Source: Eudromia elegans (lineage: Eukaryota; Chordata; Aves; Tinamiformes; Tinamidae). From it: DNA of 64,000 nt. A program made the position numbers and the translations under genes. Shown here piece by piece: positions 35,101-48,700 of this stretch (positions are counted from its first letter, which is position 1; each line of letters starts with the position of its first letter). The DNA is taken from NCBI GenBank assembly GCA_003342815.1, contig PTEX01000163.1, forward strand, positions 124,001-188,000. Reading direction: 5' to 3'. Under the pieces are notes generated by a model, which worked only from the letters and a program-made list of their open reading frames with translations, did no database searches and had not been told where the DNA came from.

Positions 35101-38100
35101 ACAACAGTCTGGGAAAGCGTATGACAAATTATGCGCATGGTGTTTCCCAGCAAATGCAGCGCAGCCAACAGAAAAGCAGATGGGGGATCCTTTGGCTTCA
35201 CATTGTCAAGACGCCCTGGCAGGAGGTACCAGGGAGCGCTGAGGCTGCAGAGCAGCAGTGCAGCCTCATCCAGCACGGAGGAGAGTGCTGTGATGGAGGC
35301 ATACACAGCCTAGATCAGTTCTCAGGGGAAAAGAAAATTCACTCTGCCCTCAGTGAATAATTCAACTAAGCAGTTTTGCTTTGGGCAACTTGTGGAAGTA
35401 GTGGAGCTTCATGTATAAAATGGCATTTCTGAAAGCTTTACCCATTAATTTAACATGTCTTAGCTTAATTTCAGCCTTTTTTATACAGTACAGTTCATCT
35501 TCTGCTTTGCTAGATAGGGCTGATGTATTCCTCCATGGTGTGAAGTACCAGATACTGCACGTCTCTATAACTCTTCTGTGGAAAAGCAGAAGAGGGTCTT
35601 CAGAACAGCAAAAATGGTCATACAGAATTTCCAGTATACTCAGCAATTTCTTTTTTCTTTCTGAGCTATGCAGTATTCATTTATGGAATAGGAAGATTTT
35701 GTAAGAGCCATTTAAATATAAAATTATAATACATATTCATAACTCCTTTTGCAAGCTTTTTTGGAAATGTACAGAGAACCAACAAAGGTGTTTCAAGGCT
35801 TCCTTTCTATATACAGTTCTGGGCATATTAATGTTTGTGAAAAGCAAAGGAAAAGGAGACTGAGTAATCATGAGTGACAGTGACGTAAGTAACGCTAGTT
35901 CAAGTTGCACTTTATAGCTATGTCAGTATATTATAATGCATAAAATGTGTATGGCTGTAGCAAATAAGCTGAGGCTTATATTTAAATAAATGTAATTTTT
36001 TCTTAGCAAGGTTCCAGAGGAGAATCAAATATGAAACTAGTCTGAGAATAAATCTAGAAAAGGAATAACTTATTGTGATCAATAAGTTATCAATATTGTA
36101 ACATCCAGGGCCTACTGCAGCATTTTGACTGGCATGCAGTTGTTACCCTGCTGCACTTTACATCTAACTTCATTATATATGATGAAAGGTTTTAAATCAA
36201 TTATGTGTTTAAGCTTGGTATTTTGGCAGATGAGAGCACAGGGGGAAGAAAATTCCAGTTGAAGTGGTCAGGCCATTTTCAGGTTTGAAATTAGAGTAAA
36301 ACAAATGTCTTTACCAAGTTGAAACAGCCTTGCAAGCTAGTTCTTTAAGCAACATCAGCATGTATCTTCATGCTTTGAAACAGGGACTTGACCATTTTCA
36401 AGGAGAGAGAACTCATCCGGGATTTGGAGGTTTACATTTTATTTTATCTGTGAAAATGAGACCACTTCTTGTAAAAACTGTGCATCCCAAGTATGTTCCA
36501 GCTTCTCAGAACTGGCATCTGAGCACAGAAGCTGTTGTGCTCACTCACAGTGTAGCACACACAGAAATGTCCCTCTATTTTTTCTCTCAGAGAGATTTCT
36601 AGGAGAAGGAAGATGTGACAAGGGTGGCCAGAGCACAGAAGAGAATGGAAAACAGAGGCAATGCAGAAAGTCTAGAAGTTTTGAAGGTGTCAGGAAAATG
36701 CCATATAGGAAGAACTTATACTCTAGTTAGCTTATTTAAAAGAAAATTAAGGAGTGATTTTTTTGTGTGTGTATTTTCACAAGGAAAATGATGCCAGGGA
36801 AGTTTCTGATCATGAGAAGAAGATTCAGTGGAGTACTGTACTAAATCTACGGATGCTACATTCAAATAAAAGATTAGTTAAATGGGCTGAGAAAGAAGAA
36901 GAAAACACTGGAGCAAATTTGTAAGCAATTACCATTTTTATCCCTTTTTTAATCTTTTTTTGTACCCACTTATGCAGGTTTACAGTCTCTAAAGAAAATG
37001 CTTTGTCCAACTACAATATTTTATACATAATATAAATTTGTCAAGTGACCTTCTGTAGCTAGTTTTGTATGTTGAATAAGGTTAGATGAAGAGTTGACGC
37101 CTTTTATTCTTAGATTCTTTGATAAAACAAAGTGGGAGAGTAACAAGAACAGAATGAAGATGGGATTTGTGCAAGAAGAAAGGAGAAAAAAAAAAGTAAT
37201 AGATTAACAGGAGAATGGGGGAAAGAGTGACCAGGAATGGTCTCTCTGCATCATTATATCATAAATTAGAGGGGACCCAGCTAGACCACACACCCTGAGA
37301 CTTCCCTCAAACCATCACTATTTAAAATAGTGCTTCTTGTTTAGGAAAATATCCTACAAATTAACTTGATTTTAACATTACTAAGAATCAAGTAGCACCA
37401 TATCTATTGCAAAATTTTACTGTGGTTGAGTAACTTGCTGTGAAAAGCAAAAGATATTGTTTGTTATCAAAAGTTCTTAACCATTTGGTATGTGATGTAA
37501 AAAAAGAACAGGCACAATAACTGCAATAATGCTAAATGAATTGTTACAATTTCAGTCTATTTGCTAAACTATTCTATATTCTGATACTAAAACATTCATT
37601 TTATGATTTAGTGAAGCAGTGAATACTTAAAGAAGAGTGAAACTTGACTTCGATTTTACCACTTTGAGCTTTCTACTGAAAGAAAATCAGCAGTATTTTT
37701 GTTAGTTTCTTCAAAGTGTGATCGTCTTCCTCAAGGGTCTCTTTTGTTGAAGAACATTTTCTTATTTTTTCTCATGTTTGAAGAGGCTTTCAAAGAAATC
37801 GAAAAAATTCAGTTATCCACCACTTCATGTGGGAATGTCTTCATTTCTTGATAAGTGCATAATGTCTCATCCTACCAATACTGATTTAGAGATCTATGTT
37901 TCTTCTTGAATATCATTTGAACTGTTAGGAAAAGGCAAACAAACGAGAGAAGTGGTAGACCAGCCAGGTTTTAAACACCAGATTTAGAGATGATGCCAGC
38001 AGAGGGCAATAAATAGACACTGTCCCTGGTAGCCAACTTTACAACAGTCTAGAAACTGGAAGCTCAAGGCTTTCAGATATGATGATTTATGAGAAACTGT

Positions 38101-41100
38101 TTTAGATTCTTTCAATAAAGTACAAAAGAAAAAGTCAGAGAAAAAATTTTTTTCTTTGCTAAATCTGTTTAACTATCACGCATGTTGGCTAAAAGCATTT
38201 TCTAAGTATTCATAACCAACCACGATAAAGAATAGAAGTTAATAAGTGGAAAAGGAACTGGTCATAAACCATAGTGTCTGAGGATATTCTTTCATGACCT
38301 GTATGTATGTATGTGGTAAAGAAAGTGCTCCATCTCCAGCCTTAGCAAAGCTACTTGTTATCGTGATTTACAGCCCTTCCTTTTTCTTTTGATAATAGGA
38401 AATATCGTATTAGAAACTGCACAACAAAGAGAAATAGGGGCTGAATAAAAACTCTGTGTTTCCATCCTATAAGATATAGAGCCCTTCATAGCCTCCAGCA
38501 AGTTTTCTTTAAACCATTATCTCTAAAATTGAAATGTCTTTTTTATGTACACAGCATATGCTTGTTTTACTCTTTTTGCTTCTGTATATTCTTGCCAAGG
38601 GACCATTAGCCAGTCTTTAACTTCCAGCTTGCACATTTTATTGTTTGTTGAGAAGGCATTTGCTGAAATAGGAAAAAAATGTGCTCCTATCCTAATGAAG
38701 CAGAAAACACTATTGGAGTTCCCTAGGAATCTTGTTAGATAATTAGATGCCTTAGGCCTACTCAGCATCACCAAACTTTTCAGCGCTTAAATTATTGCAG
38801 GTAGTTAACACCAAATATTTCACTCACCATCAATTGGGATGCTCTGCTTTGTGTGTCTCCAGGCTATTTCGAGGCAGGTTCATTAAACCAGGAAATGTTG
38901 CAAACAGAAGAAAATGTGTAGCTTTCTTTTCCATCCTGGGCCATGCGATCCCTGTGGCAGATTCCAAGTCGGATAATGCATAGCAGACCCAAGGTTGATA
39001 CTCAAGGATATCAGATGACAGAAAACAATTCTGTTCTTTATGAAAGCGTTATTATTTCAAAATTGATGTTTTAACACAGTATTTTACTTCAATAATCTAT
39101 TTTCTGACAGTAGCAATGGTTTCAGCAGCTGTGTCTGAACAGCTTTATTACGTCGTCTCTTGGGAGTTCTGGAAGTTAAATAACTTTCCAATTATTACGC
39201 CTCACATCACATTGATATTGCTCATCTGCATTAACTCTTTTTTTAAATAGCTACAATTGTAGCCATTAGGTGAAAATCTGAGCCTGTTTTTATAATGATC
39301 TCTTTCAATGATGGTATTACAAAAACACATGAAATTAAACAGCTCTTTGTTTTCCCTCTGCAAGTACTAAATCCACTACCACGCACGTCTCACCAAGCAT
39401 GTTTGGCTTGCAAGCATGCCAAACAGATGAATTTCTCTCAGTATTCATTTTCCCTTGCAGTTGTTGCAAGTAGCTGACTTCCAGGGCCCATCCTTATGGT
39501 CCGAAGAAAAGCTACAGTGACCAGTCAATAATATATCTTAAGGGAAATGCTGACCCTAAGGTGACAGGGCTCCTGCTTCAGCTTCTTTAACACAGGACAA
39601 GTTGCTTGCCCAGCCCTGTAAACTGACTCAGGTGATGGGAAGAGGCAAGTCTTTTGGAAGGGTATAAGAAAAATATTCCCCAAGGAACCACCCAATTTGA
39701 CGCAAGAGATGTGGCTCGGACCAAACTGCCTACTGCATCATTGGTTCTTATTCCCCATCTTCAAAATGGCTTAAGCATGGGAAGCAAGAAAACCTTCACT
39801 CCAGAAAAGAAAATCCAACCCCTTCTCTCCCTACCCTCCCAAAAACCCAAATACTAAACGAGTTTTCAAGATCCAGGGTTGTCAACCTGAGGTATCTTGT
39901 CGCTCTCACTTCAACTGTTTTGCAAGAGGAAAGGTGGTCCCCAGGGGACCAGGTCATTCATTGCTGGTCTCTACCCATGAGCAGCTCTGGCACCATGGCT
40001 GAGGTGGATGGAGGGTCTTGGCACCAGGGTGGCAGGCCCTCTTAAAGTGTCCTTTGGGAAGGATGTAGAGTTCCAAGTGGGAATCAGATGCCTTGCAAAA
40101 TAGCATATATGCCCATACTGCATGGGAGAAAATGATTGTGGTTTTGTTCTGTAGCGCCTGAGAAGCGTGCATGGCTTGTCAAGGTCATTACTAAGGACCG
40201 CAGCAATGGTGTTATATTGAACTGACCTCAGTCTAATACACTATTTTAGATCTAGAAATAACCCTTCCCTTCTCCTAATACTTCACAGAAGCTGCTGTCC
40301 TCTGAAAACACGAAGTATGATAGACTTACCTATATGAAATTCATTTGCTTAGGAAGAAGAAGAAAACAACGTTTTGTCTGTGAAACTTAAGTCTGTTTAC
40401 ATACTAGTAGTTTACAAAAAGTGAGAGGGACAGAAGAAGGATGTCCTAGAAGCTTATCAATATTCACCTTATTCTTTCTAAGGCTCAACTAGAAATTAGC
40501 CTCATCTCCCTCTCTGAAGATTCATGTGCTGTTTTGAGTGCAGGGAATGAGGTCTTCATTCCACTCTCTGCTTTAAAAAAGAAGTCACAGCATCAAAGAG
40601 TTAATTTGCTGAAAAAAAAAAAAAAAAACACAAGCAAAGAAAAGAGATTTCAGAGCTGGCTGAAATTTGTGAATTTATGCCAAAGTGACACAATCTTTTA
40701 GAGTACTGGAAAAACAAAAAGTAGAAACATTAGTAATATTTGTGACGCTAAAACAAAATGTTGATTTTTTTATTTCAAAACAAAGTTTTATTTGTGATTT
40801 ACTCAAATGTAATTTTAAAATAGCTAAAGCACCTAGCAGCTAATTTATTTTTTTTTTTAGAGGCGATCAACAGTCCTTCTATTATATGCAGGACAATACA
40901 TATTTTGTCAGTTTTTTTCTCCTTACTGTCCAAAGATTTCTTATTTAATAGCATTTGACAGCTCTCCTCATGTTATGACCTAGGGAAAAGCACAGAGATT
41001 TGTTTTACTGGCCAGATGATGATAGAAGTAGAAGAGCAGGAGGGTCTGGGAAGCAAATCCAGGCCTTTTCTCAGAACTCAGAATTTTGATCGTGCAGTTG

Positions 41101-41840
41101 AGGAAATGTAGGAATTGTCTTTTCCCCAGCAGGAAAAGTCTACCAGAAGTCTACAGCAAGACAGCAGATTCATTCTGGGGCAAGGTAACAGGTAAGGGAT
41201 GCAGACAGTAGTCTAAAGGTCTCATAATCTCTGAGGTCATAAAAGCTCTCAGGGCTTCCTAGGTAAATACAGAGTAATATAAAGGAGACTGCAATATCAG
41301 TACTATTCTCAGAAGAATGCTACCAGATGATAACAGATCTTGCCAGAGAGCAGGTAATAATTTTTTACATCTTTTTATCATCTGTGTTGCTCATTGTAAC
41401 AGCGTCTGTTAGGATTTAGCATCATTAAACATTTACAACTGCATTATTGCTGTGAATTAGAAATGTAAGCACCTTCCCCATGCCTGGGCTCATCTGCCCT
41501 AGTACTGCTTTTCCAAGGCTGCAGAGTGATGCAGAGCTGTCATAGCGTCCCGTTAGCTGATGGGACTCCTCACAGAGTTGCTGTGTTACGTTCAGCAGAG
41601 GTAGCGAGGGTGAAGCCAATGAAACGTGATGCCAGAGCCTTGGGCAGCCCTGCGGCTCAGCAGTGCTTCCTGCCACCGAGATGTTCCTGAGTTGCCTTTT
41701 ATGGGGAGCATATATTTTCTCTCAAACCCAGATTAGGGGCTTGTCTCTCAGTCAGGGACAAATCCAATCTGTTTATATTGTGAGCTTTTTGATGCTCTGA
41801 GCCTACTCATTAAGAAGTAATTGGATTGATGCATATTCAT
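29115..41840. other. Intergenic DNA, no recognisable gene
   Basis: Long gene-free stretch. A small CpG-rich patch lies at about 29510-29720. From about 30190 to 31450 the sequence is strongly AT-rich with few repeats and could hold conserved non-coding elements. A perfect 11-bp hairpin lies at 36065-36090. Short frames such as 31467-31868 (minus) and 34631-35053 (plus) match nothing I know. Confidence 0.65.
36065..36090. repeat. Perfect 11-bp inverted repeat with 4-base loop
   Basis: ATAACTTATTG at 36065-36075, loop TGAT, then CAATAAGTTAT at 36080-36090. The arms pair fully. AT-rich, with no sign of a larger foldback. Confidence 0.93.
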
Positions 41841-41844
41841 CTCC

Positions 41845-42023
41845 ATGTGAGGAAGAACTTCTTTACAGTGAGGGTAACAGAGCTCTGGAACAGGTTACTA
41901 AGAGAGGTTATGGAGTCTCCTTCTCTGGAGATATCCAAAACCTGCCTGGATTTGATCCTGTGCCATGTACATAGATGATATTTAGGGGTACCTTCCAGCC
42001 TCAATCATTCTGTGATTCTGTGA
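41845..42023 (+). mobile_element. CR1 LINE 3' fragment
   Basis: Reads GAGGAAGAACTTCTTTACAG, then the usual 'ctctggaacaggtta...gaggttatggagtctcc' ending of the CR1 ORF2/3'UTR, and ends with ATTCTGTGATTCTGTGA, the CR1 terminal octamer repeated. 5'-truncated, plus orientation. Confidence 0.93.
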
Positions 42024-42856
42024 AATAAGAGTGGTATGCTGGGCTTCCTAATGGTCACAAAGTTTTTTTCTGTGGTAGGCTTTCCAAGTGATTGTTATAC
42101 TAACAAAGTCTTAGGCAAGGTATCTGTTTATGTTACAAATATGTAGTCAACTTCAAGTATAAGATATTCTGAAATGAATTTATGATTTTGGCATCACCAC
42201 ACTTCTTAAATTCTCAAGACAATCTACTTCTTGCTGCCTTTAATAGCCTTGTTTCTAGGATGTTATTGAGTGTCTTCATCCCTTCTCTTTCTTTCCGTGT
42301 ATCTTTTCCATATCCTGGAAAGGATACTTTTCCAGATATTTCCATTTATCTTTTTATTTTGAAAATAATGTTTCTAACTTCTGCTTCCAGTTCTAGTAGC
42401 TCATTAGATCCTTATTTAATATATCCATTATTATATATACAGATTACAAGTTCTCTGAATTTTGTTTTCATCTGGTTTCTTAGAAATTTTCATCAAAGTC
42501 ACCTCAGGCCTCTCAGGGCTGCTATCTCAATCTTCCACAAGGATACCTGCTTCTCTAATTTTCTCTTGTGATGCCTCTTTGAGGCCTGCTTTGAGCACCC
42601 AGTGAAGCCACATGGAGCAGAACCAGGTGCAGACATCGGCAAGGCCTGTTCTTGGGCCAAAACTGGGACAGCGGGCTCATAGTTTATCTATCCTGGGACC
42701 TGTTGATGCTTCAGACTCAATGACTGCCCTGATACTCAAGTTCTGCTGGTTAAAGAAGACATACAGGAAAGAGTCACAGCTTCTCATGTTCCTGTGTTCC
42801 ATGTTCCTCTATGCACAATATAACAGGAAGTCCCATAGAAGAGTACGGCTTATATT

Positions 42857-43063
42857 ATAGAATCATAGAATCACAGAATGGTTGAGGTTGGAAAGGACCT
42901 CTAGAGATCATCTAGTCCAACCCCCCTGCTCCAGCAGGGACCCCTAGAGCACGGGGCACAGGGTGGCATCCAGGCAGGTTTGGAAGATCTCCAGAGAAGG
43001 AGACTCCACAGCCTCTCTGGGCAGCCTGTGCCAGGGCTCTGTCACCCTCTCAGTAAGGAAGTA
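42857..43063 (-). mobile_element. CR1 LINE 3' fragment, relatively young
   Basis: Begins with three octamer-type units (ATAGAATCATAGAATCACAG), followed by a near-consensus CR1 3' end: ggttggaaaggacctctagagatcatctagtccaaccc. It is closer to the common avian consensus than the copies at 883 and 49684. Minus orientation; it forms an inverted pair with the CR1 copy ending at 42023. Confidence 0.96.
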
Positions 43064-44479
43064 TATCTGGACAATTCAGATCATACAGTAACAGTAATCT
43101 AATTCTTTGCCTTATTTAGTGCTGTCTGGTCTTTTCTGACACCAGCAAACTCCATTGGCAACATATCATTAATTTTGACTTCTTTTTTCTGCTCTGTGGT
43201 TCATCCATCTTTTTGATTGACATGTTGCCACCATGCTGTATTCTATTTTTTTTTTGTCTCAAGTATTTAAAAACAAACCAGGAAGCACTTGCCATATAAC
43301 CAGGCAGAAGGAGAAGCTCACAGACCCTAAATTGTTCCTCACTCAGAGAGATGGGGGGAAGAGAGGGAGGAATGAGAAAGAGGAAAGGGAGGGAAAGGAT
43401 TCAAGTAGTAGCAAAAAATCCCCTAAAAAGATTTAGGTTCCAGAGCAATTTTGTTTGTTTGTTTGTTTTAAACCATTTTCCACACTAAGGCAATGTGATG
43501 GACTTCAGTGGAATAGTTGTTGTCCACCTTGATCAAAACAAGAGGAGAAGCAGGCTTTTACAAGGAATGAGGGAAACCAATTGGCAATGTCCCAGTGTGT
43601 GGCAATGACCACTGCAACTACAATAAGGAGAAATAAGCACCTTCGGGAAGCAGTTCATCTCAACCTACAAGAGGCCAAGTGAATGACCATAAAGGATGCT
43701 AATTTAGACCAGATGCCAGAAGACCTGACAGGCCAAAGTAAGGCCAAAGTAAGCCTACCTGTCTGTGATGAGAAGAAACTTTGTTTACATTTGATATGCC
43801 ACGAGGCAAAATGCCAATGGATAAAGCATGAAGATGTCCTTTTTCAGACAAAATAGATATGTTCAACTTCTGGTTTATTCTGTGTGCAAGCTCTGAACGG
43901 CTGCCTGCTGCTGACAAGCTGGTGAGCTTATAGAACCCAGTCTGGGATTGCACTGTGGCAGATTTTGTGCATTTAAGGACAAATGTATGACACTGTGTGG
44001 CCAGGAGAGGGCCACCAAGCCCTGACAGTTTCACAGTGTTGTGCTCTTTTAAAAATAATCTTGTTTTGTAAAAGCTTAATTTCAAAATCATTGAAACTTC
44101 TGGAAATCTAATCCCAGAGAAATGTCACAGTCTTTGTGAGAGAGGAACGAAAGAGAGAGGTTCCTTCAGACCTGCGACAAGGAATGTTAGTTTTAGGAAG
44201 CAGAATCAAAAAAGGAGATTGAAGAATGTTATGAAAGTTCAGGAAGTCATTGCTTTTCATTCTAGCAACCTCTGCCTGAAAAGTGGCCAACAGGTCACCA
44301 TACTGCTAAAATATCTCCAACTACAGATCAAGTGGAATTATTCTTTGCCTTTTGCTCCATTGAAAGCAGGACAAGTTAGCAAAGTGACTTATGTCTAACC
44401 CACTCTGCAATATCTGAATATGCCTTGAACATGAAAGAAAGTTTGCTTAAAATGACTGAATGGGACCTTAGCCATAATC

Positions 44480-45240
44480 TGATTGTAGCTTGTGTGAGAT
44501 CTGTTCCTTTAAACAATCAAACTATCCGGAATAATCATCTTCACTGCTGAAATCCAAGATAGCTTTACTAAAACACACAAGCTTCTTTGCCCCAGTATGT
44601 CAGAAACAAGATTAATGATAGCCATGATGACATCAGCTTGGGCAATCATTCCAAAAAGCGATTCTTTAACACATTTTCTATCTTCAGCCCGCCTAATTTG
44701 CATGTTTATTAATTAGCTAGAAATGATACATATCACCCCACAGTAAACTTAGTGTCCTATGTTCTCTTGGTGTAACTTCATTTGCATTTACCTCATGATA
44801 GCATTTCACACATAAATCAAATATTTTCGAATGAAAACAACTTGTCTCATTAAATGTCTTATCCATTTTAATAATTAAAATAACTTTTCTTTTTACTTAG
44901 TCAAGATTCCAGCCCTAACAAATTAACATGTCGAAAAGCTTACTGCCTTGTCTCTAATTAGAAAAAACAAATGCGATCCACACAAGTGTAAATCTGTCTT
45001 TGCACTGTGTGCTCCGTCGGGGCTTTAATTCATTAGGCCATTCACCAAATTCCTTTCTTACTAATCAGATAAGATAATAAGATAGGTAGGTGCACAGGCA
45101 ACAGCTTTTAACCACGGTGAATATGCAGAATGCAGCAGTTTGTTTTCTGTATGCCTAGGCCACCCTTGCTACTTTATTCTGGGACTTTTTTTGTTTGTCA
45201 TTCATTTTCTCGGCCATTAAAAACTCTTGGTCCCAGGCTC
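44480..45240. promoter_or_regulatory. Candidate distal enhancer: octamer, homeodomain and GATA motif cluster
   Basis: Repeat-free AT-rich block with perfect ATTTGCAT octamers at 44696-44703 and 44780-44787, a TTAATTAG homeodomain core at 44709-44716 and a CRE-like TGACATCA near 44628. Three GATA sites lie within 17 bases (45068-45084), the first a perfect AGATAAG. Such clusters are typical of developmental enhancers in gene-poor intervals. Motifs are seen; function is inferred, and the motifs are short enough to occur by chance. Confidence 0.3.
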
Positions 45241-45455
45241 TGAGGGTATTGAGGGAGTCAAGCTGTACTACTGGTCACATCATCATGTATTTATACTAAC
45301 CTTATCAGGGCGCTTCCCAAAGCCCAGCACAAGGAGTACAAATACAAATCCTGTTCTTGGGCTACAAAATAAACTTACAAATGAGATTTTTAGGCTATGA
45401 ATTAGTCTTCTCTTCAGCGCATCTTACAAAATCATCTTCTTTACCATGACATAGA

Positions 45456-45794
45456 TCATAATGGATTAGTACAGCAGAAGGAGAGAGAAACAACGAATAT
45501 GTCAAGCAACATCGGCTTCTTCAAGAAGGGTAAAAATTCAAGGATAAAAGTTCTGTTGTCCATCAACAAGCTTTCTATACCTAATTTACCCAAGAAATAA
45601 TTTGATAATGTTCCTACAGGTGCTGTAAAAGCATGTAGCACTGCAGTTAGTGTGGAACCACGATCAATGTTTACATCAAAAGCCTGCTGCATCAGTTGAC
45701 ATAAGCCCAGACAGTTCACAAAAATCAAAGATGCAAAATTGCTCCCTCCTACCACTGGCAGAGCATTCTTTTTTTCCAAATCCTCCACTTTCAC
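45456..45794 (-). pseudogene. Unidentified 112-codon frame, possible decayed coding sequence
   Basis: On the minus strand a frame runs to 45456. It can be read back without a stop to about 45825, where a TAA interrupts a further in-frame stretch (upstream peptide ends VKGIQVVAYSHA). The peptide has ordinary protein-like composition: VEDLEKKNALPVVGGSNFAS, then CLGLCQLMQQAFDVNIDRGS, then a LLMDNRTFILEFLPFLKK end. It has no ATG at its apparent start. I do not recognise it. It could be an old retrotransposon or retrocopy remnant, or a chance frame; a protein search would decide. Confidence 0.3.
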
Positions 45795-48700
45795 CAGAGC
45801 CAGAATCTCACTGTTTTGGTGTTATGCATGGCTGTATGCCACCACTTGAATGCCCTTCACTATTTCCAGCAAGAAGCTAAGAAATCTCAGAAAAACCTAT
45901 TTTGACTAAATGAAAGAAGAGTTGGGATATAAAGATGCTCCTTAACTTTAAAAATACCTACTCTGCACATGCCGTGAACATCATCTGCAGTAAGAAAAGC
46001 CACTGGATTGAGAATGTCATAAATCAAATTAGAAAAAAGCCAATGAAATATATTTTCAGAACTCTTTATTTTCTACTACATGTTATGAAACAAAATTTTC
46101 TGACACTTGGGAAGATGTACAGACAGATCAATCTAGGCTTCCAATATGGTTTTAGGATACTGGAATACTGTAACAGTGAATTGGAAAGACTGAACATGAA
46201 GAAGTGAAGGTGGGAGAGGTGAAGGGAAGACGTTCAGGAACGATATATATGTTGCCACAGGTATGTCGCATTTGATAACCCCCTATAAAATAGCACAAGG
46301 CAGAATGTTGCTGGTATGCCTCAGTCCTACTAGCTCAAAAGTAGAGTTTTCTTCTGAATTTAAAAAAAAGAGAGAGAGAAAGACACCTACCTCCTTCCAG
46401 TGACACACAGCCATGACTAGTTGTTTTGTCTTGATTGCCTTGCGAGTGTCATTTGTCATTTACATTCATATCTACCACTGTCTGAGCTCAGCACTGCACA
46501 AACAAGGATCCTGGCTCGCAGAGTTCCCACATATTTGGCCCAGATGGTTTTAGCTGCAAGTCTGTGGACATAGTCAATGTTTGCTGAACTCAGCTGTATT
46601 TTTTGAAGTTGCAGATGTTTTCATAGGTTCTGATTTCTTTTTGGCTTAAGGTAATCTTTGCTTATACTGTGTGGGCTAACTACATCCCAGGACCTTGTTT
46701 CAGATGGAGCGTGCTGCTTCCACAGACATTGGGATACAAACAGCACACAGTACAAAATGTTTGGTTCCGTTGAACCTTGCAGGCGAAACTGTCAGATTAA
46801 AAGACTTCTCATCTGCAGTCCACATGTGAAATGTGTTTGTGTGTGTATATTTTCGGTAGGTGTTATGATTAATTATTTGCAATACAGAACCGCCTGAGGT
46901 TGTCTATGGAGACTGAGCTCCACTGCACTTGTTAGGAGGTGTAAGCACAGCCTACACCAGTGTCCTTTGAAGTGACAGAAGACAAAAGTGCCAGCCAGAG
47001 GGCTGGTGAAGTTTCCTTTCCCTTCAGCGAGTGGTCAGGCAGAGGACAGTCTGGGCTACCTTTATGGAGGCTATGCTAGACCTTAGGATTTATACAGTAT
47101 CTTCCTGAGACACTGTGATGGAACTGTGGATTGCATTCAAGTTTCTCATGACACAGCCAGTGCCTTACATCCAAAGCAATTTCTTTCTGTCTTGCTGACA
47201 GGGAAATTGGAAATGTGACAAATGACAGATGAGCTGGAAGGATGACAGGAGCCTTTCAGATGAAGTCTGCAAAGATGACAAAAATATCCATTTTTCTCCC
47301 ACTCCAGACACTCACTTGCTCCTACCTTCTTTTCAGCTCCCGTTTATAATGTGCTTTGCCAGAAAAGGCAGTTTTTCATTTCTCTCATGAAAGTCCTTTC
47401 AGAGCCACTAATCTAGCACAACTGTGCATAGGCATTAAGATAATTACAACGAGAAGTTATTATGTCCTGGCCAAGTCTTGTGCTCTACTTCTCTGAATGC
47501 AAATTTCTTGCAAAGTTCATCCCCAGACCACATTATAAAACTCACCAGCGGCAAGGCCTCCCAGAGCTTTAAAGTGGATCTGACAGTGTTTTCCTAAATG
47601 TAAGATATATAGAATAATAATAATAAAAAAAAGATCTTTCAAACATGAGAGCTAGATTTTTGGAAACATTCTTCTTAAAACAGCAAAAATACAGATTTCA
47701 GGAGAACAGAAATTAGACAAATCTCTGCCTTCTAGCTCCATCTCTGAAGAATGGAAGTGATCTCACATTCCCTCAGCTTCAGTAATAAAAGTCACATAGT
47801 ATCATCTTGGTCATTTTGTTGAATTTCTCTTATGTACAAGAAAACTGTATGTTGTGTACACTGCTTCCAGGGTACTTCATTCTACCATCCAATTATTTGC
47901 CCAAGAAAAGTGACCCAGAAGATCCTGTAGCTTATTGAGTCAACTGCATCAAAAAGGACTAATAATATACATAATATAATAATTAGCTTTTGGCAGTGTT
48001 TAATATATTCATTTTGGGGAAGGTTTATGTAATAGTTCTGATGAATACAAATGAATCAAATTTTAAGAAGATTGTCTGTTGTCCTCCCCCTAAAAGGCAG
48101 AATGATTAATGATAGCAAAATTATAACAAGATGGTAATCATAGGTTGCACTTAGCTTTTTAAATTTTAAGTTACTTTACAAACATTCCCTAATTAATTTA
48201 AAGCATTAGACTCTTAGGCAGGTGATATTAGAAAGCAGATCTTTCAGTTGGCAGAGACCTAGAAGAAACTAGACCATTTATAACATGGCTGATACTCTCC
48301 TACTGTCTGTACCAAAAATAACTTCCATTGACTTGTGTACATTTAGAAGCATATTCAGGCATAGAGAAGCCAGATCCACATAAACATATCACACTGATGG
48401 CTGGCACACTTCTAGTGAACACTCACTGAATATTCACTTGTGAGGCCACCTCTCAGGTGAAATATTAGTCACTGTGAGGAGGGGTGTGAGATTTACACTC
48501 AACCTTCCCTTGCTAAAGGCACTCACTTTCCTCAAGACAAATTTTGTCTTTTACAGCAAGGCGTCTTCAGAGTAAGGGAGAGGATACATCACTAGGCTTA
48601 AGGTAAGGCTCTGTTCTAAGATCTGAACATAACTGCTACCCTTGAAAAACTGTAGTGAGATACATCTCTTCTTGATCTTCATCTCTGTGAATTAGCGTTA

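Noticed and set aside
43729..43752. Tandem duplication of AGGCCAAAGTA.
   Set aside because: Only two copies of 11 bp; ordinary slippage.
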